Assembly: GCF_030811455.1 (NCBI RefSeq)
Contig: NZ_JAUSQU010000001.1
Coordinates: forward strand, 9,176,001-9,240,000
Origin: Streptosporangium lutulentum
GTDB taxonomy: Bacteria; Actinomycetota; Actinomycetes; Streptosporangiales; Streptosporangiaceae
DNA: 64,000 nucleotides
Direction: 5' to 3'
Position numbers and translations under genes: made by a program. Under the pieces are notes generated by a model, which was not told where the DNA came from, did not search any database, and worked only from the letters and a program-made list of their open reading frames with translations. Shown piece by piece: positions 42,921-51,195 of this stretch; position 1 is the stretch's first letter; each line of letters begins with the position of its first letter.

Positions 42921-43835
42921 TCAGTCGGTGATCATGATGGGATTGCCCAGCGGGATGCGGGAGAGCAGCTCCAGCGCGGCGGGCGGAACGCGCACGCAGC
43001 CGTAACTGACGTCACGGCCGAACGAGGCCCTGTCCGGCCAGCCGTGCAGGGCCACCGTCGCGGGGCCGCCGGCGAAGGTGTCGAGGGTGCCCGAGTGGGT
43101 TCCCAGCGCGAGGAACAGAGGGGTGTAGGTCTGACGACCGGGGATCACGGAGGCGAGCAGGAAGGTCCGTCCCCGCGGGGTGGGTGTGCCGGGCGCGCCC
43201 ACGGCCACCGGCCAGGATCCGAGCCGGCGTTCGGCGTCGAACACCGTGATCCTGCGAGCGGCCAGCTCGATCCGCACCCGGTAGGTGCTGTAGGCGCCCC
43301 GGAGCCCTCCGTCTTGGGTGTAGATCCATCCCGTGGATCGGTTCGGCCGGCTCGGCAACAGGATCCGGTCCCATCCCGGCAGCCTCTGGACGACCGGGAC
43401 CCAGGTCGGATCGTCCAGCTGGGTGGTCGGCAGCACTCCCAGCGGGGGACCTCCGGGACGGGCGTAGACCACCCGTCTCGCCGTGGGGTGGATGAGGAAT
43501 CCATCCGCGATGTGAAACGGGTCGGGATCCTTTGGCGCCCCGCGCAATGTCGTATAAGTGGTTATAGTCGGCAACTTTGCTATTTGTTCTTCTGGAATGG
43601 GAATCGGTTCGACGGGTACCGGCGGAACGGCCGGTGAGGCGGCCGACGGCATGGTCGGCGAGGCGGTCGGTGAGGTGGTGGGCGAATCGTCGTCCCTTCC
43701 ACAGGAGGAAACCAGGGCCGCGACGACGAGGATGACCGTGCCCGTCGATCTGGCGTACGGATAACCGGAACCTCCGCGAGGAATCCTCGGTCTCCGCGAG
43801 CGACGGTGTCCGGCGGGAGTGGCTGAAGGTTCCAT
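42921..43835 (-). CDS. L,D-transpeptidase (YkuD) lipoprotein
   Basis: A 304-residue protein. ATG 43835 has a GGGAA site. A basic N-terminus precedes a lipoprotein signal with lipobox VSSC (TVILVVAALVSSCGRDD). A Thr/Ser/Pro linker leads to the YkuD domain, which holds the catalytic signature HGWPDRASFGRDVSYGCVRV (HGx..SxGCxR). The enzyme forms 3-3 cross-links in peptidoglycan outside the membrane. It converges with the gmd gene. Confidence 0.93.
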   Translation of the reverse strand: MEPSATPAGHRRSRRPRIPRGGSGYPYARSTGTVILVVAALVSSCGRDDDSPTTSPTASPTMPSAASPAVPPVPVEPIPIPEEQIAKLPTITTYTTLRGAPKDPDPFHIADGFLIHPTARRVVYARPGGPPLGVLPTTQLDDPTWVPVVQRLPGWDRILLPSRPNRSTGWIYTQDGGLRGAYSTYRVRIELAARRITVFDAERRLGSWPVAVGAPGTPTPRGRTFLLASVIPGRQTYTPLFLALGTHSGTLDTFAGGPATVALHGWPDRASFGRDVSYGCVRVPPAALELLSRIPLGNPIMITD

Positions 43836-44449
43836 CGAGTTCCCGTGATCGAATCGGTTGTATCCGCACACTTACGGCATTTCCTCTGCTGAAAACGATT
43901 ACCAATTCATGTTTCTCGGGCCGGTGGAAACGCCATTGAGGGTAGATAGAGAATCGGTTGATGAAACAGTCTGGCAAATACCATGATCAAATAAAATTCA
44001 CGAAAAGTGACACGAAGCACCATGTCGCGGGTGGTGTGCCCGCCGGGACGCCTTCCGGTGGGCACGACCTGGGGCTCGGTGCGCGTCTGCCATCGATTCC
44101 CGGAAATGCGGCGAGAATGAATTGTCGCCGCGTAAAACTTTCTTTGGCTCACCCTGTCTCGTCGCACTGATTGTGAAGCTCTGTCCTGAAATGAGGGGGT
44201 GAAATCTCCGGTCCGGAGTCGTGGAGGGCGGGCTTCCATGTCTTCCCTCCGGAACTTCGCGCGAGGTCCTCGGGCCGGGTTCGCTCGATCCGTGAAACGA
44301 GTGCGCATTCTCATTCGCCGTCGAGCGCGACTGCGGTTTGAGAGAACCGGGATATGGGCCGGATGGACATCGGTGTTTTAGTCAATGGCCGATGGGCATG
44401 GTGGGGTCTGAAAGTCCAGTACGCAGAGCTGGAGTGGAAGGTTATCAGC
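43836..44449. other. Divergent intergenic region without a supported gene
   Basis: About 610 bp, AT-richer at 43870-44160. Open frames here lack ribosome sites and third-position GC bias. It presumably contains promoters for the L,D-transpeptidase and the HATPase genes; no clear operator or hairpin was found. Confidence 0.6.
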
Positions 44450-44926
44450 ATGAAAGCGGAGACCCTTGGGGAGACTTACTTAGCAAGCACCAGTGACTCG
44501 GTGCCGCAGGCTCGTTCGGAAGTCCGTAGATGGCTCGGCTGCGACCATCCCGCAGTTGAAGAAGTCATTCTGGTGATTTCTGAGCTGGTGACAAATGCCA
44601 TCATCTACTCGGACCAGGGAAACGCTGGTGACCTCATAGGGGTCTCCCTGACCGCCACGGAGGATTTTCTCCATGTGGAGGTCTCCGACCCGGGTTCGGC
44701 GCTCACCGCTCCACATCTCTCGCGGGAGATGACCGTCCAGCCACGAATGAGCGCGGAGGGCGGTCGCGGGCTGTTCATCGTCGACGCGCTCTCCAGGGGC
44801 CGCTGGGGAATCCGCGAGCACGGCCGGGGGATGGGCCGGACCGTGTGGTGTGAGATCCCCGTTCCGCCGGCCTCCGGCCGTTCCCGCTCACCCGGCCCGT
44901 CCACCGTTTTTGCACTGTCCGACTGA
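44450..44926 (+). CDS. ATP-binding protein of the RsbW/SpoIIAB-like HATPase family
   Basis: A 158-residue HATPase_c_2 protein. The N-box is VISELVTNAIIYSD, the G1 box VEVSDPGSA and the G2 box GGRGLFIVDALS. Such stand-alone kinases abound in actinomycetes as anti-sigma-like regulators. ATG 44450 is selected because AAGG lies eight bases upstream; the frame is open to 44354. No sigma or anti-sigma antagonist gene is adjacent, so the partner is unknown. Confidence 0.85.
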   Translation: MKAETLGETYLASTSDSVPQARSEVRRWLGCDHPAVEEVILVISELVTNAIIYSDQGNAGDLIGVSLTATEDFLHVEVSDPGSALTAPHLSREMTVQPRMSAEGGRGLFIVDALSRGRWGIREHGRGMGRTVWCEIPVPPASGRSRSPGPSTVFALSD

Positions 44927-44966
44927 CGTGACGGGCGCGCGTCCGTCGATCCGCCGGTGTGGACAT

Positions 44967-45011
44967 GTCCCGGTGGGCCACGGACAGGACACGTCCGTGG
45001 CCCACCGGGAC
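44967..45011 (+). terminator. Strong hairpin after the HATPase gene
   Basis: A perfect 19-bp stem (GTCCCGGTGGGCCACGGAC with its complement) with a 7-nt loop lies 40 bp after the stop. Confidence 0.75.
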
Positions 45012-45217
45012 GACGTTCTCGGCACCGCCTGAGACGGTGGCTTCGTGTCGATTACTCATAGTGATGAATATTCGACTTAAGGTGAATGTGACCCGGTCGG
45101 ACATCATCGCGACCACGCGCCCACCGAAGTGCCGGAGCGGTGACGCCCAGCGCCGGGATACCTACCGCAGGCCCATGCCACACCAGCGCGGGGCCTTGTG
45201 CCAGCAGGAGGAGTCGT

Positions 45218-45793
45218 ATGCTTTCCCGCGCCCACCGCGCCGCCTTGGCCGTCGCAGCCGCCGCGATCACCACCTCTTTCACTCTCGTCCCCGCTCACGC
45301 CGAACCGTCGCCGCAGTACGGAGCCGCGGAGTCCGTCGCCCCATCGTCGCTCGACCTGCGGCTGCGGCACGGATACGTCTCCTCGCCCAAGAGCCGGCAG
45401 GCCGCGTGCGCGGCGCGCTACGTCTCCTGCGGTCTCGCCTCCACCCAGCCGCAGAGCGTGAAGGGGGTCAAGAACCTGCGCAGGTGCAGCGGCAACAACC
45501 CCGCCTTCCGCGAACTCGACGACGAGACCAAGCCCTGGCCGGCCACGAAGGTGAAAAGCAACATCGTCACCTTCACCTGGGTGCTGACCGCCGCCTACCG
45601 GACCGGCACGTGGGACTACTACATCGGCAACACCCGGATCGCGCGGTTCGACAACCAGGGGGCGGTGCCCACCTCGCCCGTCGCGCACACCGTGGACCTG
45701 GGAGGCAGGACAGGCCGGTTGAAGGTGCTCGCGGTCTGGAACATCGCCGACACCGACGACGCCTACTACTCATGCGTCGACCTGCAGAGGTAG
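45218..45793 (+). CDS. Secreted AA10 LPMO/GbpA-like protein lacking the copper histidine brace
   Basis: A 191-residue exported protein with ATG 45218 after AGGAGG. The signal peptide ends VPAHA|EP at residue 28. From residue 51, HGYVSSPKSRQAACAARYVS, QPQSVKGVKNL, FTWVLTAAYRTGTWDYYIG and LKVLAVWNIADTDDAYYSCV align by eye with the AA10 (GbpA) fold. In active enzymes His is the first mature residue, but here it is 22 residues after the predicted cleavage site. The second brace His (TANH in GbpA) is Tyr 127 (TAAY). It is therefore probably a polysaccharide-binding relative without oxidase activity, unless further processed. A hairpin follows. Confidence 0.75.
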   Translation: MLSRAHRAALAVAAAAITTSFTLVPAHAEPSPQYGAAESVAPSSLDLRLRHGYVSSPKSRQAACAARYVSCGLASTQPQSVKGVKNLRRCSGNNPAFRELDDETKPWPATKVKSNIVTFTWVLTAAYRTGTWDYYIGNTRIARFDNQGAVPTSPVAHTVDLGGRTGRLKVLAVWNIADTDDAYYSCVDLQR

Positions 45794-46176
45794 CCGACCT
45801 CCGAGGCGGGCGGCCCCGAAGGCGGCGGACCTTCGGGGGCAGGTGACCGTCTGCCCTCGCGGGCCGCCGCTCGTCCCGCGGGTCGGCCGGCCCGGCGCCG
45901 ACCGGGCCGGCGACACGGACACGATCGTGGAGTTCGGTGTGTACGGCTACGCGACACGACGTCGTGGCGTCCCGGCGCCCGGCCCCGATGACCTCGTCAC
46001 GCCGTTGTCTCACGACCGTGGACGGGCCGGTCGACCGCGCCGGATTGCAGGTCCGAATCTCGCTGAAACTGCTGGTCCGAATCTCGCCGCCTCCGGTCCG
46101 CGCGCTCGCCATAGCTTTCTCCCGTGAAGATCCCCCTCCTTTCCCGGGCGGGATGTGGCGATGAAAAGGACACTTG
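45794..46176. other. Intergenic region before the SDR gene
   Basis: It holds the LPMO-like terminator and, near 46050-46088, two direct copies of GGTCCGAATCTCGC about 25 bp apart, which could be regulator sites for the SDR gene. No gene is supported. Confidence 0.5.
45814..45838 (+). terminator. Terminator after the LPMO-like gene
   Basis: Arms CCCCGAAGG and CCTTCGGGG with a 7-nt loop, 20 bp after the stop. Confidence 0.65.
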
Positions 46177-46983
46177 ATGGATCTGCAGCTTTCCGGCCGC
46201 GTCGCGGTCGTCACCGGCGCCTCCAAGGGCATCGGCCTGGCCGTCACCCGTACTCTGCTCGGCGAGGGCGTCCGCGTCGTGGCCGCCTCGCGTAAGAGCA
46301 CTCCGGAGCTGGAGGCGCTCGACGGCGCCGACCTGCTCCACGTGCGGGCCGACCTGATGGACCCCGAGGCGCCCGCCCAGATCGTGGCGCGTGCGGTGGA
46401 GGAGTTCGGCGGGCTCGACATCCTGGTGAACAACGCCGGCGGCCCGCCGCCCGGCGTGGCCCTGCCGCGCTTCTCGTTCCTGGCCCCCACAGACGACGAC
46501 TGGCGGGTGATGTTCGAGTTCAACCTGTTCTCGGCCGTGCGCGCGATCCGCGCCGCCATCCCGCCGATGCTCCAGCGAGGCGGCGGTTCGATCGTCAACG
46601 TCTCCTCGGGCAACGCCCGGCTGCCCGCCCCGATGAACGTCGACTACAACGCCGCCAAGGCGGGTCTGAACAACCTGACCAAGGCGCTGTCGGAGGAGTT
46701 CGCACCGCAGGGCATCCGGGTGAACACCGTCTCTCCGGGGCCCGTGCGGACGGCGTGGTGGACCGAGGAGGGCGGTGCGGCCGACATCATCGCCGCCCAG
46801 GCGGGCACCGACCGCGACAGCGTGATGGACAGCGTCGCACCGGAGATGATGAAGCTGTCGACCGGACGCCTCGTCGACCCGCAGGAGGTCGCGGACGTGA
46901 TCGCCCTGCTCGTCTCGCCGCGCTCGGCGAGCACCACCGGCGCGGACTTCGCCGTCGACGCCGGATTCCTCAAGCAGGTCTGA
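46177..46983 (+). CDS. SDR-family oxidoreductase
   Basis: A 268-residue classical short-chain dehydrogenase: GASKGIGLAVTRTLLGEGVR, LVNNAGGPPPGVALPR, the Ser in IVNVSSGNARLPAPMN and YNAAKAGLNNLTKALSEEFA (YxxxK). ATG 46177 has an AAAAGGA site. The insertion GGAADIIAAQAGTDRDSVMD before the C-terminus is longer than average. The substrate is unknown; it is a single gene, convergent with the chorismate mutase gene. Confidence 0.92.
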   Translation: MDLQLSGRVAVVTGASKGIGLAVTRTLLGEGVRVVAASRKSTPELEALDGADLLHVRADLMDPEAPAQIVARAVEEFGGLDILVNNAGGPPPGVALPRFSFLAPTDDDWRVMFEFNLFSAVRAIRAAIPPMLQRGGGSIVNVSSGNARLPAPMNVDYNAAKAGLNNLTKALSEEFAPQGIRVNTVSPGPVRTAWWTEEGGAADIIAAQAGTDRDSVMDSVAPEMMKLSTGRLVDPQEVADVIALLVSPRSASTTGADFAVDAGFLKQV

Positions 46984-47008
46984 CCCGCCGAGGGCGACCC
47001 CGCGGGGA

Positions 47009-47638
47009 TCAGGGAGTCGTGCAGACGGAGCCGAGCGCGTCGTCGAGAGCGTCGCGATGCAGCCTGTCCAGGTGCCGGTGCCGTGTGGCGGACAGCACGG
47101 CACCGGACAGCCGGACGGCGCAGTCGCTCGCGCCCCGGGTGTCCGTGGTGGCCTTCAACTGCTCCATGACCTCTGTGGTGATCGTGTCGAGCTGCGGCCG
47201 GACCTCCCCGGCGAGGTCGGACCGTTCGGCCGGGCGCAGCTCCGGGCGGGTCGTCCATCGCGCGTACAGCCCGCGCTGAACGACCTTGCCGGCCTCGATC
47301 TGGTCGCGGAAGAAGCGCAGGCCGGCTGCCGGATTGAGCCCCATGCGGTCGGACAGGCTCGTGACCTGGTCCAGCACCTGCCGCTCCCGGGCGGGGTCGT
47401 CGATGGGCTGATCGGTGCCGAACTTCGCCGCGGCGACCTTGTCGGCCAGCAGGATGCGCTGCACGGCCAGCTCGGTCAGCGGCAGGAGAGAGCCGGATCG
47501 CCGAAGGTCGCCCGGTGCCTGGTCCGGTGCGGGGACGGGGGGTTTCGAGGCCGCGGCCACGGGCGATCCGCCAAGCATGAGCGCGGACACCGTGAACGCG
47601 ATCGCGATACGGCGTGACAGCGGCAGAGCGGTGGACAT
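47009..47638 (-). CDS. Secreted chorismate mutase (AroQ gamma-type)
   Basis: A 209-residue exported protein. The signal peptide (RRIAIAFTVSALMLGGSPVA, AAS) is followed by the helical AroQ domain: LLPLTELAVQRILLADKVAA, AKFGTDQPIDDPARERQVLD and LNPAAGLRFFRDQIEAGKVV, with the Arg/Lys/Gln residues of the active site. It resembles the exported *MtCM enzyme of mycobacteria, which converts chorismate to prephenate outside the cytoplasm. The C-terminal half carries two Cys (DCAVRL, SVCTTP) that may form a disulfide. Confidence 0.9.
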   Translation of the reverse strand: MSTALPLSRRIAIAFTVSALMLGGSPVAAASKPPVPAPDQAPGDLRRSGSLLPLTELAVQRILLADKVAAAKFGTDQPIDDPARERQVLDQVTSLSDRMGLNPAAGLRFFRDQIEAGKVVQRGLYARWTTRPELRPAERSDLAGEVRPQLDTITTEVMEQLKATTDTRGASDCAVRLSGAVLSATRHRHLDRLHRDALDDALGSVCTTP

Positions 47639-48039
47639 GGCGAGCCTTTCCAGGAAGGACTCCGGGAGTGACCGTCAGGACGGCCGATCATCGGCTCCAT
47701 GAGTTCTGACAGGCCCAGACCGAGACTAGAGCCTCCCCTCCCGCGGGGGAACAAGGAAACGGTGTGGGTTGAGTCAGTGGATTGCAACTCACAAAACCAG
47801 ACAAAATCCCCTTAATTGAGATCGGTGACATTTGGTTTGATTGTATGATCCAAGGTGCAATCAAGTGTGAAGCAAAAGGATGAAATTGAAAGATCGGGAC
47901 ATGTTCTCGTTGTTGGCAAATCCATTTAAACCTCGCTAACCGGATTTGCGCATTGCCATGTCGATCATGGGGTACCTCCTGCTTGCCGCCATCGCCGCGG
48001 AATCTGATTCCCCGGAGTCATGAAACGACATGGAATTCA
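47639..48039. other. AT-rich intergenic region
   Basis: About 400 bp without a supported gene; 47790-47950 is markedly AT-rich for this genome. It probably contains promoters for the chorismate mutase and the collagen-like gene. A GC palindrome-like CCCCTCCCGCGGGGG lies near 47736. Confidence 0.5.
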
Positions 48040-48966
48040 ATGACCCCTGCTGGTGAAAGACGGTCCCTGGGCGTTGAATCCGGAAAGCGTAGCCGGAGTT
48101 TGGCCGTCGCCACAGCGGCAATCGGTGCCATTCTGGCTCTTTTGTGTCAGACTCCGGCGAGTGCCGTCGCCTTCATTGAAAATTCGGTATTACGTCTCCC
48201 CGGCGTGCGGGTCGGCAAAAATTACCCTGCAGCGACCTGCCATGCGATTTGTCCTCTCGAAAACTTGCGTCCCTATTTCAAGGGGGCCAAGTCCAAGAAT
48301 ATGAAATCCCGCGACATGAAAGTCGCGGGTATCAAGACCAAGAACAGGGACAGGGACTGGGATGGAGGCCGGGACGGGGACTGCAGGTGCCCGAGAAGGC
48401 ACTGCAGGCGCCCGCCTGGGCCGCCCGCCCGCAGGGACCACAAGGGCCGCAGGGACCGACCGATCTCTCGGGCGGTCCTCCGGTCCGGCAGGTCCCGCTG
48501 GTTCTCCTGGCGCTCCGGGCTCGGCCGGCGAGGTGGGTGCCACAGGCGCCACAGGTCCGGCGGGTCCGGCGGGTCCGGCGGGCCCGGTTGGGCCCCTGGC
48601 ACCGCCGTCCGCCGTCGACTCGGCGTTCCTGCCCCTCGACGAGATCATCACATCCGTGCGAACCGACGGAACGCTGTTCCTTCGCGACCCGCGGACGACT
48701 CCTGTCTGGCACGACATGTCCGGGATACCCAACTATCCCGCGGACACGGTCGACGTCGCCTCGACGGGGTTCTGCCGTACCTTCACATCACGGTGCAGAA
48801 GGAAGGTGGAGACATCGCTCATTCGAGATGTCTCCTGGGACTTCCCAGACCGGTACTCGAAGGCTTCTTCGCTCCGGGAGCGCCTCTCGGGCCTCCGGCC
48901 TATCCGGCGAACTGCACATCATTCGTCAACGCGACTCCGCCGCTCCAAGTCCTCGTAAGGGCCTGA
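48040..48966 (+). pseudogene. Collagen-like secreted protein gene broken by about three frameshifts
   Basis: ATG 48040 opens a signal peptide (LAVATAAIGAILALLCQTPA, SAVA). The first frame continues to about 48370. Collagen-type Gly-X-Y repeats then appear in a second frame (QGPQGPQGP near 48445) and a third frame (GPAGPAGSPGAPGSAGEV, GATGATGPAGPAGPAGPVGP, 48485-48600), followed in that frame by AFLPLDEIITSVRTDGTLFL. Near 48755 coding appears to return to the first frame (YLHITVQKEGGDIAHSRCLL) and ends at TGA 48966. The breaks lie in or beside GC-rich repeats. It could be a pseudogene or a poorly sequenced repeat gene. A perfect terminator follows. Confidence 0.65.
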
Positions 48967-49465
48967 GCGTATAGCCGCAAATGCCGCGCCTGGGAAATGC
49001 CAGGCGCGGCATTTGCCTTTTCGGTTGCTCGTGTGTGCGAGTTCGCGCGCAGGTCACCGCGGATTTTTCTTTGCGGGGCACGGTGATGACCGTTTCGAGC
49101 ATCACTTACGAGGTCGGCCGTTCGGAGAACCGAGGGGTCCAGGCTTCCATCCACCGGCCGCGATTTCCCGGTCTGTCACGTCCTCGGCTCCGGTCCCTCA
49201 CGGAGAAACAACCTTGTGGCCGACTCCACACCTCCTGGTCTCACTCACCCTGGCGCTCGGGCTCGTCACTCCTGAATCGCCGGCCGCCGCGTCAACCGAC
49301 GCGGGCACGATGACGCATTCCGTCGCCTGACGCGCGCAAGGGGACGCGACGTGACTCACCGCCGCGCCCCCTGCCCTCCCGCCTTGTTCTCTCGTTTTCC
49401 CCACCGAGCCCTCCGTCGCCGGGCGAGGGTGACGGGCAGGTTCTGGATGTCCGAGCCCTCCGCCG
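48967..49465. other. Intergenic region between convergent collagen-like and P450 genes
   Basis: It holds the terminator at 48977-49020 and, at about 49421-49455, an imperfect copy of the last codons of the P450 gene. Open frames at 49013-49330 lack good starts. No other gene is supported. Confidence 0.55.
48977..49020 (+). terminator. Rho-independent terminator after the collagen-like gene
   Basis: A perfect 17-bp stem (GCAAATGCCGCGCCTGG with its complement) with a 6-nt loop is followed by CTTTTC. Confidence 0.9.
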
Positions 49466-50671
49466 TCAGGTGAGGGTGACGGGCAGGTCCTTGATGCCGT
49501 TGATGAAGTTGGAACGGAGCCGCCGGGCCGGACCGGCCTGGGCCAGGTTCGGCAGCCGCTCGGCCAGGACCTCGAAGAGCACCCGCAACTCCAGCTTGGC
49601 GAGGTGGTTGCCGAGGCAGAAGTGGGCGCCTCCGCCGCCGAAGCCGATGTGCGGGTTGGGGTCGCGGCCGATGTCGAAGCTCTCGGGATTGGCGAACACG
49701 TCCTCGTCCCGGTTGGCCGAGCTGTAGAACACCACGACCTTGTCGTCTTCCTTGATCTCCTGGCCGCCGATCACCGTGTCGGTGGTGGCCGTGCGGCGGA
49801 AGAGGTTGACGGGGGAGACCCAGCGGACGATCTCGTCGGCCGCGGTGCGCGCGAGGGCCGGCTCGTCGACCAGGCGCTGCCACTGCTCGGGGTTCTCGAA
49901 GAGGGCGAGCATGCCGCCGGAGGCCGCGTTGCGAGTGGTCTCGTTGCCCGCGACGACCAGCAGGAGCACGAACATGTCGAACTCCTCCTCGGTGAGCGTC
50001 TCACCGGCCGCGTCGGGCATGATCAACTTGGTGACGATGTCCTCGCGAGGACGCTGGCGCCGCTCGGCCGCCAGCGCGTTGGCGTAGGCGTAGACCTCCA
50101 TGGCCGCGTTCGTGCCCTCGGCGGGGTCGGCCGCGTAGTCCGGGTCCTCGGCCCCGATCATCTCGTTGGACCATTTGAAGATCTTGTCGCGGTCCTCGAC
50201 GGGGGCGCCGAGCAGCTCGCAGATCACATACAGCGGCAGCGGGGCGGCGATGTCCCGGACGAAGTCGACGGAGGGAAGGCCCTTGGCCTCGTCGACCAAC
50301 TGGTTGCAGAGATCGCGGATGCGCTGTTCCAGGGCGCCCATCATGCGAGGGGTGAAGCCCCGGTTGACCAGGGAGCGGCGCCGGGTGTGCTCCGGCGGGT
50401 CCTGGTTGAGCATCATCAACCGCTGGAGCTCACGCTGCTCCTCGGGCACCTCGTTGAACAGCGCGAGCTTCCTGCTCGACGAGAACAAGTCGGACCGGCG
50501 GGAGACATGCACGACGTCGGCGTGTTTGGTGATCGCCCAGAAGCCCGGCCAACCCCGCTCCGCGTCGCCGTCGTGCAGGTAGACCGGGGTATTGGCCCGT
50601 AGCCAGCCCAACTGGTCGTATGGCGCGCCATTGCGCCAGTAGAAGTCCTGGTCGACCAGATCGATGTCCAT
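49466..50671 (-). CDS. Cytochrome P450 (CYP125/CYP124/CYP142-like steroid or lipid hydroxylase)
   Basis: A 401-residue P450. The I-helix is LLLVVAGNETTRNAASGGML, the ExxR motif is in ADEIVRWVSPVNLFRR region (DEIVRW), and the heme loop is FGGGGAHFCLGNHLAKLELR with the Cys ligand. LMMLNQDPPEHTRRRSLVNR and FTPRMMGALEQRIRDLCNQL match the actinobacterial CYP125/124 group, which oxidises steroid side chains or branched lipids. ATG 50671 has an AGGAGG site. A KstR-like box lies 218 bp upstream. The ferredoxin at 30.8 kb is a possible electron donor. Confidence 0.92.
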   Translation of the reverse strand: MDIDLVDQDFYWRNGAPYDQLGWLRANTPVYLHDGDAERGWPGFWAITKHADVVHVSRRSDLFSSSRKLALFNEVPEEQRELQRLMMLNQDPPEHTRRRSLVNRGFTPRMMGALEQRIRDLCNQLVDEAKGLPSVDFVRDIAAPLPLYVICELLGAPVEDRDKIFKWSNEMIGAEDPDYAADPAEGTNAAMEVYAYANALAAERRQRPREDIVTKLIMPDAAGETLTEEEFDMFVLLLVVAGNETTRNAASGGMLALFENPEQWQRLVDEPALARTAADEIVRWVSPVNLFRRTATTDTVIGGQEIKEDDKVVVFYSSANRDEDVFANPESFDIGRDPNPHIGFGGGGAHFCLGNHLAKLELRVLFEVLAERLPNLAQAGPARRLRSNFINGIKDLPVTLT

Positions 50672-50888
50672 AGGTCCTCCTGCGCGAACCGTGCGTGCGT
50701 CCTTGTGACGCGGCTCATAAAGGTGCAGCCTACGGGGATACGGGATCGGTAGGCCGTACTCACCTGATCTTGTGACATGTTCCTCGCGTGGCCGTCCGCC
50801 GCGGACGGAAGAGCCGCGAGTACGTCAAGAAGGCCACCTTCCACGAAGGTCGTGCCGAGCCGTCGGGGGGCCTGACGGCACAATGTTC

Positions 50889-50902
50889 TAGAACGTGTTC
50901 TA
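50889..50902. promoter_or_regulatory. KstR-like TetR operator upstream of the P450
   Basis: TAGAACGTGTTCTA fits TNNAACNNGTTNNA with perfect 6-bp arms; an overlapping palindrome GTTCTAGAAC lies at 50885-50894. It is 218 bp before the P450 start, which implies a long leader or a divergent target. Confidence 0.6.
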
Positions 50903-50927
50903 TTACGCGGCGGCGACGGCGTCAAGG

Positions 50928-51125
50928 GCGACGACGCCCGGAGCTGCGACGTTCAGGGTCGCGGCGTTCGGGATGGCGGCGTGCGGGATCGCGAGGTTCG
51001 GAGTGGTGACGCCCGGGATGCGAGGGTCACAGCCGCGGCGTCCGGGCGATGGCGTGCGGGGCGGCGGCGTGCGAGGCGGTGATGTTCGGAGCGCCGGTGT
51101 TCGGAGCGGCACGGTGTTCGAGGCG
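50928..51125. repeat. Degenerate 15-bp tandem repeat array
   Basis: At least seven consecutive 15-bp units with a core like GCGRCGTTCGGG (50928-51032) and more near 51075-51125. One plus-strand frame reads as a five-residue repeat (VAAFG, MAACG, IARFG). No stop interrupts this frame within the array. Confidence 0.6.
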
Positions 51126-51140
51126 GCGGGGCCAAAGAAC

Positions 51141-51172
51141 GAGGCCCGGGGAGCGGTCGCTCCCCGGGCCTC
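51141..51172 (-). terminator. Terminator of the fucosidase gene
   Basis: A 14-bp perfect stem (GAGGCCCGGGGAGC with its complement), a 4-nt loop, and GTTCTTT on the minus-strand 3' side. Confidence 0.75.
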
Positions 51173-51195
51173 GTCTCAGATGACCGTCGGACGGA

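Larger units (their letters stand above)
50672..51195. other. Intergenic region between P450 and fucosidase genes
   Basis: It contains the long P450 leader, the KstR-like box, the 15-bp repeat array and the fucosidase terminator. A plus-strand frame starting at GTG 50895 spans the array, but it has no ribosome site, so it is not called as a gene. Confidence 0.6.

Noticed and set aside
47939..47971. A 10-codon minus-strand frame (MIDMAMRKSG) with a perfect AGGAGGT site
   Set aside because: Too short, no neighbouring target gene and no family; probably chance.
48977..49020. Small RNA gene
   Set aside because: The perfect stem with a T-rich tail is better explained as the terminator of the collagen-like gene.
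50928..51125. CRISPR-like array
   Set aside because: The 15-bp units are contiguous and degenerate, without unique spacers or cas genes.
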